Below the pieces are notes generated by a model. The model saw only the letters and a list, made by a program, of their open reading frames with translations. It was not told where the DNA came from and made no database searches. A stretch of DNA of 5,173 nt from the NCBI GenBank assembly GCA_013202315.1, contig JABMRZ010000070.1, positions 1 through 5,173 of the forward strand. Reading direction: 5' to 3'. Each line of letters opens with the position of its first letter. The first letter of the stretch is position 1. This document shows, piece by piece, positions 1-5,173 of the stretch. The stretch comes from Candidatus Tariuqbacter arcticus. Lineage in GTDB: Bacteria > Electryoneota > Tariuqbacteria > Tariuqbacterales > Tariuqbacteraceae. Both the position numbers and the translations under genes were made by a program.

Positions 1-14
1 GTATTATAGAGCCG

Positions 15-33
15 ATTCCGGGCAAGCCGGAAT
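15..33. repeat. Short perfect palindrome, REP-like
   Basis: The arms ATTCCGG (15-21) and CCGGAAT (27-33) are perfect inverted repeats around a 5-base loop, GCAAG, and are followed by GACGA. The shape and wording (GATTCCGG...CCGGAATGACG) resemble small palindromic elements that are scattered in many copies through intergenic DNA of diverse bacteria; that likeness is from memory, not a search. It could instead be the terminator hairpin of a gene lying to the left, but no T-run follows on the + strand. Confidence 0.5.
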
Positions 34-120
34 GACGAGATAGGTGTTTCTGGCGGAAATTTAAACATTCACCCACACAAAACAGCGAGGGACCAAAAAT
101 ATTTTAATCATTCGATAATC

Positions 121-126
121 GAGAGG
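121..126 (+). promoter_or_regulatory. Ribosome-binding site of the small membrane gene
   Basis: GAGAGG lies 10 bases before the ATG at 137. It is a fair Shine-Dalgarno match at slightly long spacing, and it supports 137 as a real translation start. The stretch from 34 to 120 is AT-rich in its second half, but I see no convincing paired -35/-10 boxes in it. Confidence 0.45.
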
Positions 127-136
127 TTGAATTAGA

Positions 137-319
137 ATGAAAATCAAGAGCCTGATTACTTTCATAGTGGGTATAATCGTGGTCATCATCGGCGTAGTCT
201 TTTTCATAAAGTTGAATATGGTGACAGGGTCAATCCCGGCGCTCATCGGCTGTTCACTGATTTATTTAGGCTGGCGAGGGGGGCGCGCCGCCGCTATGAT
301 TTTCGGTGTCATTGCCTGA
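137..319 (+). CDS. Small hydrophobic membrane protein, N-terminal half of a frame-split gene
   Basis: This 60-residue frame starts at an ATG with a GAGAGG site upstream. I do not recognise a family. It begins with a short basic end (MKIK), then a strongly hydrophobic helix at about residues 6-24, a second at about 29-46, a basic turn (WRGGR, 46-50), and the beginning of a third helix (AAAMIFGVIA) that is cut off by the TGA at 317-319. A membrane protein ending in mid-helix is unusual. The missing half of that helix continues at once in the next frame (see 320-501), so this is probably the front part of a roughly 120-residue, four-helix inner-membrane protein broken by a one-base indel. It may equally stand as an annotated short hypothetical protein. 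It lies upstream of the mutase on the same strand and may be co-transcribed with it. Function unknown. Confidence 0.55.
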   Translation: MKIKSLITFIVGIIVVIIGVVFFIKLNMVTGSIPALIGCSLIYLGWRGGRAAAMIFGVIA

Positions 320-501
320 TTGTGATTGGATGCTACCTGATAGCGTGGGGCATCTATCTCCTGCCATATTCCAATCCGATTCCGGCGCATATCTTCGGCC
401 GCCCGCTCTTTTGGGGGCTGATAACACTGTTCGGAGGTATATGCGCAATCTTTCACGGCTTCTGCAACTGCATCTTGAAAAAAGAAAATATCAGGAAATA
501 G
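320..501 (+). pseudogene. C-terminal half of the frame-split membrane protein
   Basis: Reading in the -1 frame relative to the preceding 60-residue frame, the sequence continues as LIVIGCYLIAWGIYLLP, a textbook membrane helix. A loop rich in proline follows (YSNPIPAHIFGRP), then a last helix (FWGLITLFGGICAIFHGF), then a basic tail (KKENIRK) ending at TAG 499-501. No ATG opens this frame. The only nearby candidate is GTG at 322, three bases after the upstream stop, without its own good ribosome site. One extra base between 316 and 317 would fuse the halves into a continuous protein with four membrane helices. The cause could be a true mutation, an assembly or sequencing error, or, less likely, recoding or reinitiation; no slippery heptamer is seen at the junction. 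Cysteines cluster near the end (CNC). Confidence 0.5.
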
Positions 502-519
502 GCTTCAACAAGATTCCAA

Positions 520-524
520 AAGGA
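520..524 (+). promoter_or_regulatory. Ribosome-binding site that sets the mutase start
   Basis: AAGGA is followed by a 9-base spacer and the ATG at 534. This site decides the start of the mutase: the frame stays open leftwards to 306, but that extension has no comparable site and overlaps the better-supported membrane-protein frame. Confidence 0.6.
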
Positions 525-533
525 ACAAAAAAT

Positions 534-1889
534 ATGAACCAAACCATCTTTCGTCAATATGACATCAGAGGAATTGTCGATATCGATTTGACTCCCGAAT
601 CGGTGCGAACCCTGGGCAGAGGCATCGGAACGATGATGAAGCGGGAAGGAGCCGGAAACCGCCTCACCTTGGGATGGGACGCCCGATTATCGTCGCCAAT
701 ATTTCGGGACGCCCTCAGCGAAGGACTGACTTCTACCGGAATGATGGTGATACAACTGGGAATGTGCACCACTCCCGCCTTTTACTATTCCGTCCACCAT
801 CTGCAAGCCGACGGCGGGGTGATGATTACCGGCAGTCATAATCCGCCGGAATTCAACGGATTCAAGGTCAATATCGGCGCTGAATCGATTTACGGCGAAA
901 AGATACAGGAGCTTTATCGTATAATCGAAAAAGGCGATTTCGCGGAGGGGGAAGGCAAGATCAGCGAATACGAAATAATGCCCGATTACATCGATTATTT
1001 GAAAAAGGCTCTCAGCATCGAAAGGACCTTAAGAGTCGCCTTGGACTCCGGGAACGGCACCGCAGGGTTGGTTGCTCCGGAAGTGTTCAAGCATTACAAC
1101 TGCGTGGTGTATGAACTGTTCAGCGAACCGGACGGCAATTTCCCCAATCATCATCCGGATCCCACCATCCCTGAATTCATCGAAACCCTGAGACGGAAAG
1201 TGTTGGACAAGGGGCTGGATTTCGGAGTGGCTTATGACGGCGACGCTGACCGCATCGGAGTGATAGACGATAAGGGGAATATCATCTGGGGCGATGAATT
1301 GATGGTCATCTTTTCGCGGGATATATTGAAGCGGAATCCGGGAGCGGCGATTATCGCCGAAGTGAAATCGTCCCAGCATCTATTCGATGATGTGGCAAAA
1401 AACGGCGGGCGCCCCATTATGTGGAAGACCGGGCATTCTTTAATTGAAGCGAAAATGAAGGAAGAAGGGGCGCTGTTAGCCGGGGAAATGAGCGGGCATA
1501 TTTTCTTCAACGACAGATATTTCGGGTTCGACGATGCGGTCTACGCTTCGCTGAGGCTGGCTGAAATCGTCTCGCAGGATGATAAGCCGCTCAGCGAGTA
1601 TTTATCCGATTTGCCAGCCAGCTTTTCCACCCCCGAAATACGCTTCGACTGTCCGGATGATAAGAAGTTCGAGGTGGTGAAAAAAGCGCAGGAATACTTC
1701 AAAGCAAAAGGTTATGATGTCAACGATATCGACGGCGTGCGCCTGAATATGGGGGATGGATGGGGACTGCTGCGAGCTTCCAACACCCAGCCGGTTCTGG
1801 TGATGCGCTTTGAAGCGCAAAGCGAGGAGCGGCTGAAGGAAATCAAATCGCTAATGGAGAATAAGCTGAAGGATTTCCTGGGTGATTGA
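534..1889 (+). CDS. manB: Phosphomannomutase/phosphoglucomutase (alpha-D-phosphohexomutase family)
   Basis: This 451-residue cytoplasmic enzyme should interconvert mannose or glucose 6-phosphate and 1-phosphate through a bisphosphorylated intermediate, supplying precursors for GDP-mannose or UDP-glucose type nucleotide sugars. All four family signatures are present in order: the N-terminal RQYDIRG (7-13), the phosphoserine loop TGSHNP (99-104, with Ser101 as the phosphorylated residue), the Mg-binding DGDADR (235-240), the sugar-specificity loop GEMSGH (317-322) and the C-terminal phosphate-binding RASNTQP (414-420). GEMSGH and the length of about 450 fit the dual-specificity AlgC/ManB branch rather than GlmM, but substrate preference cannot be fixed from sequence. 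The start at 534 has an AAGGA site and places YDIRG where the family has it. The 3' end overlaps hpnC by 8 bases, so it is probably the first well-formed gene of the squalene operon. The protein looks intact and catalytically complete. Confidence 0.93.
   Translation: MNQTIFRQYDIRGIVDIDLTPESVRTLGRGIGTMMKREGAGNRLTLGWDARLSSPIFRDALSEGLTSTGMMVIQLGMCTTPAFYYSVHHLQADGGVMITGSHNPPEFNGFKVNIGAESIYGEKIQELYRIIEKGDFAEGEGKISEYEIMPDYIDYLKKALSIERTLRVALDSGNGTAGLVAPEVFKHYNCVVYELFSEPDGNFPNHHPDPTIPEFIETLRRKVLDKGLDFGVAYDGDADRIGVIDDKGNIIWGDELMVIFSRDILKRNPGAAIIAEVKSSQHLFDDVAKNGGRPIMWKTGHSLIEAKMKEEGALLAGEMSGHIFFNDRYFGFDDAVYASLRLAEIVSQDDKPLSEYLSDLPASFSTPEIRFDCPDDKKFEVVKKAQEYFKAKGYDVNDIDGVRLNMGDGWGLLRASNTQPVLVMRFEAQSEERLKEIKSLMENKLKDFLGD
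1869..1873 (+). promoter_or_regulatory. Ribosome-binding site for the GTG start of hpnC
   Basis: AAGGA lies inside the end of the mutase gene, 8 bases before the GTG at 1882. The good spacing supports this non-ATG start and the 8-base overlap. Confidence 0.55.
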
Positions 1890-2781
1890 AGCATACTTAA
1901 AAAGAAATTGGACATTGGCGGAAGCGGAGGAATTCTGCCGTGAAATTTCCGAGCATTATGAGAACTTCACCGTAGGCTCCCTGCTCTTCCCCCGTAATAT
2001 GCGCCAGGATTTGGCGAACATATACGCCTTCTGCCGAGGCAGCGACGATTTGGGAGACGAAGGAGACACCCTAAGCGCCGAGGGCAGAGCCGCGGCGGTG
2101 AATCGGCTGGATGAATGGGAAGAAGAACTGTTTCTATGTAACGAAGGTAAACCACGCCATCCGGTATTCATAGCCCTGAAGGGCACGATTGAACGCTATC
2201 GAATGCCGCTTGAACCGTTCCGGGAACTGATTTCCGCATTCAGGCAGGACCAATATAAGGAACGCTACCAGACTTTCGAGGAACTGCTGGATTACTGCCG
2301 GATGAGCGCAAACCCGGTGGGGCGGATTTTCTTGATGATGTTCGGGAAGAGAGAAGAGCGGCTCTTCAATCTTTCAGATTATACCTGCACCGCATTGCAA
2401 TTGACCAATTTCTGGCAGGATGTGAATATAGATTTAAGGAAGGGACGGATATACATTCCTATGGAAGATATGGAAATTTATGGCTACAGCATTGAAGATT
2501 TAAAGGAGCGGAAATACAACGAAGAATTCAGGAAATTGATGGCTTCTGAAATTGGAAGGACAGGGGATTTCTTCAGCAAAGGCGCTGAATTGGAAAAGCT
2601 GGTCGATAAGGATTTAGCCTTGGAAATTGAATTGTTCCGGCGAGGCGGAGAAACGGTTTTGCGGAAGATAGAAGCCCTAAAATATAATGTCTTTAAAAAG
2701 AGAACGGTATTGAGCAAGTTGGAAAAGGGAATTATATTTTCAAGAGCCTTAATTTCATCGAGGTCGAGACTTGAACGCTGA
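1882..2781 (+). CDS. hpnC: Hydroxysqualene synthase HpnC
   Basis: This 299-residue all-helical trans-isoprenyl diphosphate synthase of the squalene/phytoene synthase family is expected to convert presqualene diphosphate to hydroxysqualene, the second step of the HpnDCE route, at the cytoplasmic face of the membrane. Both Mg-diphosphate-binding aspartate motifs are present: D55-x3-D59 in YAFCRGSDDLGDEGD and D180-x3-D184 in NFWQDVNIDLRKGRIYIP. The HYENFTVGSLLFP region (25-37), YCRMSANPVGR (138-148) and the NFWQD wording are typical of HpnC and separate it from HpnD and phytoene synthase. Length is normal for the family. Translation starts at GTG with an AAGGA site; the 5' end overlaps the mutase and the 3' end overlaps hpnD by 11 bases. 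It is a paralogue of the next gene, sharing the ALQLTN-x3-D core. Placement before hpnD and hpnE matches the usual gene order. Confidence 0.93.
   Translation: MIEAYLKRNWTLAEAEEFCREISEHYENFTVGSLLFPRNMRQDLANIYAFCRGSDDLGDEGDTLSAEGRAAAVNRLDEWEEELFLCNEGKPRHPVFIALKGTIERYRMPLEPFRELISAFRQDQYKERYQTFEELLDYCRMSANPVGRIFLMMFGKREERLFNLSDYTCTALQLTNFWQDVNIDLRKGRIYIPMEDMEIYGYSIEDLKERKYNEEFRKLMASEIGRTGDFFSKGAELEKLVDKDLALEIELFRRGGETVLRKIEALKYNVFKKRTVLSKLEKGIIFSRALISSRSRLER
2760..2764 (+). promoter_or_regulatory. Ribosome-binding site for the TTG start of hpnD
   Basis: GAGGT lies within the end of hpnC, 6 bases before TTG at 2771. No in-frame ATG or GTG occurs before the first conserved block of HpnD, so this site and the TTG decide the start. 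Confidence 0.5.
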
Positions 2782-3649
2782 GCTAAAGTGGGGCTATGAA
2801 TACTGCCGAGACTTGGCCCGGCGGAAGGCGGGCAACTTCTATTATTCCTTCATCTTCTTGCCGAAAACGAAGCGGCGGGCGATACACGCTCTTTACGCCT
2901 TCTGTCACCGGGGCGATCAGATAGCGGATGAATTTCAAGAGGGAAATATCAACGGTGCATTGCGCGATTTTTCCGAGCTTCGCAAGAATTTCCGAGGGTG
3001 TCTTGATGGAAAGCCGCATTCATCGCCGCTCTTCACCGCCTTGGGGGACAGCATCCGCCGCTTCCAACTGTCCGAAAAACACTTTTACCAATTAATGGAG
3101 GGGATGGAAAGCGATTTGAATTTCAGTCCGTTCGACACTTTCGAGGATTTGCGGGAGTATTGTTATAAGGTCGCTTCAACGGTGGGACTATTATGCGTGG
3201 AGATATTCGGGTGCCGTGATGATTCGGTGAAAGTCTATGCGGAGAATTTAGGCGTCGCCTTGCAGTTGACCAACATTATCCGCGATATTAAGGAGGACTA
3301 TCAGCGCGGCAGGGTCTATCTTCCACAGGAAGACTTGGAACGATTCAAATACAGTGAGACAGATTTAAAACGGGAATGGACTGGCGAAAATTTCCAGCGT
3401 TTAATGGAATTCCAGTATCAACGGGCGCTGGAGTTCTACCAGACTGCGGACAAATCGCTGCCAGCGAGCGAGCGGAAATCGCAGATAGCTTCGGAAATTA
3501 TGAAGTCTATTTACAGGAAACTGCTTGAAATCATCAGGCGCAGACAGTTCCAGGTTTTCAACCGGCGGATTTCACTCAGCGGTTTTATGAAGGCGGCGAT
3601 TGCCCTCGCTACCTACTTCGATATTAAATTCAGCGGCTCTAAAAAATGA
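2771..3649 (+). CDS. hpnD: Presqualene diphosphate synthase HpnD
   Basis: This 292-residue squalene/phytoene synthase family enzyme is expected to condense two farnesyl diphosphates head to head into presqualene diphosphate, the first committed step to squalene. The N-terminal YCRDLARRKAGNFYYSF (10-26) and LPKTKRRAIHALYAFC (30-45) are typical of HpnD. The aspartate motifs are D49-x3-D53 (GDQIADE) and D172-x3-D176 (NIIRDIKEDYQRGRVYLPQEDL), and YCYKVASTVGLL (130-141) is the conserved mid-protein helix. The first motif reads DQIADE where many relatives have DDVVDE, but both metal-binding aspartates remain. The amphipathic C-terminus (ISLSGFMKAAIALATYF) may help membrane association. Translation starts at TTG inside the end of hpnC, and the stop overlaps the hpnE start as ATGA. 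Phytoene synthase is the main alternative; the adjacent hpnC and hpnE argue strongly against it. Confidence 0.92.
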   Translation: MNAELKWGYEYCRDLARRKAGNFYYSFIFLPKTKRRAIHALYAFCHRGDQIADEFQEGNINGALRDFSELRKNFRGCLDGKPHSSPLFTALGDSIRRFQLSEKHFYQLMEGMESDLNFSPFDTFEDLREYCYKVASTVGLLCVEIFGCRDDSVKVYAENLGVALQLTNIIRDIKEDYQRGRVYLPQEDLERFKYSETDLKREWTGENFQRLMEFQYQRALEFYQTADKSLPASERKSQIASEIMKSIYRKLLEIIRRRQFQVFNRRISLSGFMKAAIALATYFDIKFSGSKK

Positions 3650-4947
3650 GAAAAGTGGCGGTGGTCGGAGGAGGAGCCGCGGGAATCGCAGCCGCATTAA
3701 CCGCGGCGAAACGCGGTTTTCAGGTCATCCTGCTCGAAGGGCGCTCACGCTTGGGGGGAAGGCTTGGGTCTTTCTTTGATAAACGAGCGGGTTGTCAGTT
3801 CGATTTGGGGGTGCATTTAATCATAGCGGGGTATGCAAATACGCTGAAGCTCCTCGAAAGGATTGATTCCACCGATACGGTGGAAATTCAACGGAGTTTA
3901 TTCATACCTTTCTATCATCCTATCAAAGGCAGAGCCGAATTCAGAACGATCTGCCTGCCGCCCCCCTGGAATTTCCTCACCGGTATTTTAAACTTCAGAC
4001 TGCTTTCAGTTCGAGAACGGATTAACTTAATCAGAAGACTAACAAAGCTCACCTCAACAAAAAAACTCACGCCTCAAACCGCGGAGCAATGGCTTAACGA
4101 AGTTTCGGAAAATGAGTATGAACGCTTCTGGAAACCGCTGATTGTTTCGGCGCTAAACTGTTATCCGGAAGATGTCGATATTCGGATGCTCAAGGCAGCG
4201 CTGATTGAAGGATTTATGAAGCGGGGTGGATTGGGATTCTTCCTGCAGCCCGAAGCGGAAATATTCCATTATCGGGCATTAAAAGCTTTGAAGAGGGAGG
4301 GGGTATCGGTCAGGCTGAACCATCCGATAAAAGGTTTAAAGATTAGAGAAAACCGAATCCGGTCCCTTGCGGGGAATTCGGGAATCGAAGTTCAAGCTGA
4401 CGAATACATCTTCGCCTTGCCGCCGGATGCGCTGTGTAATATTTTCGGGGATGAAATCTCCGCCATAGGTCTGAAACTGGATTTGTCCGCTCTTCAATAT
4501 TCCAATATCGTGAATGTTCATTTAATATTCGAAAGGAGGATTTTCGGGGATGATTTCGGATGTATGCTGGACACCCTGCCCCAATGGTTTTTCCACCGGC
4601 GACGAAGTGATGAAAGCGAAAAGGGGGAAGCCTACAGCCTGGTAATATCCGCCGCTGAGAGAGCGATTCCGCCGGGATGCGATGTTTTAGAAGTATGCTT
4701 GGCGGACTTGGAGAGGTGCGGGGCGGATTTGCGGGGAAACCGATTATTATACCACAAGATTGTCAATAATAAAAGAGCGACGGTGAAGATTTCCCCAGAC
4801 ATAGTGGATAAAAGACCGGGAGTGATGACTGATTTGGCAAATCTATACTTAGCGGGCGACTGGGTCGACACCGTCTTCCCGCCGACCATCGAATCGGCGG
4901 TATTAAGCGGATTACAAGCGGTAGAATTGGGAATCAACCACGAATGA
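3646..4947 (+). CDS. hpnE: Hydroxysqualene reductase HpnE (squalene-associated FAD-dependent desaturase)
   Basis: This 433-residue flavoprotein of the amine oxidase/phytoene desaturase fold is expected to reduce hydroxysqualene to squalene, the last step of the HpnDCE route. The N-terminus carries the FAD Rossmann motif VVGGGAAGIAAA (G8-x-G10-x2-G13), the ribose-binding acid E31 and LGGR (36-39). The middle has FWKPLIVSALN and VNVHLIFERRIFGDDFG...PQWFFHR, the substrate-domain wording of HpnE. The C-terminus has the second FAD-binding block NLYLAGDWVDTVFPPTIESAVLSG (399-422), matching the family's AGDW-x-DT-x-PxTIE-x-AV signature. Length is normal. The ATG at 3646 shares the ATGA overlap with the hpnD stop, and no clear Shine-Dalgarno site precedes it, so it probably relies on coupled reinitiation. 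Related flavoenzymes desaturate carotenoids, but the hpnC-hpnD context makes squalene formation the best reading. It is the last gene of the run; a palindrome follows 15 bases after its stop. Confidence 0.92.
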   Translation: MRKVAVVGGGAAGIAAALTAAKRGFQVILLEGRSRLGGRLGSFFDKRAGCQFDLGVHLIIAGYANTLKLLERIDSTDTVEIQRSLFIPFYHPIKGRAEFRTICLPPPWNFLTGILNFRLLSVRERINLIRRLTKLTSTKKLTPQTAEQWLNEVSENEYERFWKPLIVSALNCYPEDVDIRMLKAALIEGFMKRGGLGFFLQPEAEIFHYRALKALKREGVSVRLNHPIKGLKIRENRIRSLAGNSGIEVQADEYIFALPPDALCNIFGDEISAIGLKLDLSALQYSNIVNVHLIFERRIFGDDFGCMLDTLPQWFFHRRRSDESEKGEAYSLVISAAERAIPPGCDVLEVCLADLERCGADLRGNRLLYHKIVNNKRATVKISPDIVDKRPGVMTDLANLYLAGDWVDTVFPPTIESAVLSGLQAVELGINHE

Positions 4948-4961
4948 ACACCAATAAGTAG

Positions 4962-4981
4962 TGCGGATCTTTAGATCCGCA
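4962..4981. repeat. Perfect 9-bp-arm palindrome after hpnE, possible terminator or REP-like element
   Basis: TGCGGATCT (4962-4970) and AGATCCGCA (4973-4981) are perfect inverted repeats around TT, beginning 15 bases after the hpnE stop. The stem would be stable and the position suits the end of the operon. However, no T-run follows on the + strand (GGATCATAATTC) and none is seen on the other strand, so it is not a canonical intrinsic terminator. It may be a transcript-end stabilising hairpin or a member of a dispersed palindromic repeat family. Confidence 0.6.
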
Positions 4982-5121
4982 GGATCATAATTCTTGGTAA
5001 AAATACAATTATACTATTCCTCGGATGTGAACATCAGGGCTACAAATAATGCTTCGCCCGGAAGAGGTGGTCCCTGCGGGGCAATTGAAATCGTCATTGG
5101 TTACTGGTTTAAGACCTGAAT

Positions 5122-5150
5122 TTGACAAGAATTGCCTTATATGTTGAAAT
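5122..5150 (+). promoter_or_regulatory. Weak candidate sigma-70 promoter for an unseen gene to the right
   Basis: TTGACA (5122-5127) is a perfect -35 match. At 17 bases spacing sits TGAAAT (5145-5150), which matches four of six -10 positions. TATAAA at 5159-5164 is a better -10 word, but 31 bases separate it from the -35 box. No start codon or ribosome site for a following gene is visible before the window ends, so this stays tentative. The rest of 4982-5121 shows no gene or other feature I can support. Confidence 0.2.
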
Positions 5151-5173
5151 TGGAATGTTATAAACTATTGTTA

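Noticed and set aside
310..325. Programmed -1 ribosomal frameshift at the membrane-gene junction
   Set aside because: No X-XXY-YYZ slippery heptamer or obvious stimulatory hairpin is seen; a simple indel or sequencing error explains the break better.
306..533. Leftward extension of the mutase frame adding 76 residues from an ATG at 306
   Set aside because: No good ribosome site precedes 306, the added peptide is unlike any mutase N-terminus, YDIRG sits near residue 10 when starting at 534, and the membrane-protein frame is the more convincing coding frame across 322-501.
1029..1379. Minus-strand open frames inside the mutase, hpnC, hpnD and hpnE genes
   Set aside because: They lie antisense to strongly conserved coding sequence, lack ribosome sites and show no family motifs.
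5024..5035. Small inverted repeat GATGT-GA-ACATC as a possible operator
   Set aside because: Five-base arms are expected by chance, and it does not match a regulator site I can name or sit beside a convincing promoter.
5121..5136. Possible sigma-54 -24/-12 promoter (TTGACA...TTGC)
   Set aside because: The GG of the -24 element is not present and the distance to GC is two bases too short.
5049..5147. 32-residue open frame starting at ATG 5049
   Set aside because: It is very short, has no ribosome-binding site, no recognisable motif, and its end overlaps the candidate promoter; chance is sufficient.

Overview
This is a compact bacterial stretch with nearly all coding on the + strand. Its core is a four-gene run: a phosphomannomutase/phosphoglucomutase (534-1889), then hpnC (1882-2781), hpnD (2771-3649) and hpnE (3646-4947). 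Neighbouring reading frames overlap by 8, 11 and 4 bases, which is good evidence for one polycistronic, translationally coupled unit. HpnD, HpnC and HpnE together form the established bacterial route from two farnesyl diphosphates to squalene: HpnD makes presqualene diphosphate, HpnC makes hydroxysqualene, and HpnE reduces that to squalene. The diagnostic motifs are visible in all three proteins.

Region by region: 1-136 is non-coding and carries a short perfect palindrome (15-33). 137-501 encodes a small multi-pass membrane protein whose reading frame is broken near 317, so the two halves lie in different frames. 534-4947 is the overlapping mutase-hpnCDE block. 4948-5173 is non-coding, with a strong 9-bp-arm palindrome just after hpnE and a possible promoter -35 box near the right edge. 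No squalene-hopene cyclase, hopanoid-modifying gene, RNA gene, CRISPR array or transposase is visible.

The hpnCDE set, the intermediate base composition and frequent AGG/GAGG ribosome-binding sites point to a bacterium, possibly a Gram-negative one from an environmental lineage. The phylum cannot be set from the sequence alone. Squalene is the expected product, feeding hopanoids, sterols or C30 carotenoids encoded elsewhere. The mutase interconverts the 6- and 1-phosphates of mannose or glucose for nucleotide-sugar synthesis. Its tight coupling to squalene synthesis is the most interesting layout feature, but a functional link is inference. I see no wholly new biological system here. The points most worth a second look are the frame-split membrane gene, the mutase-hpnCDE coupling, the missing cyclase and the flanking palindromes.
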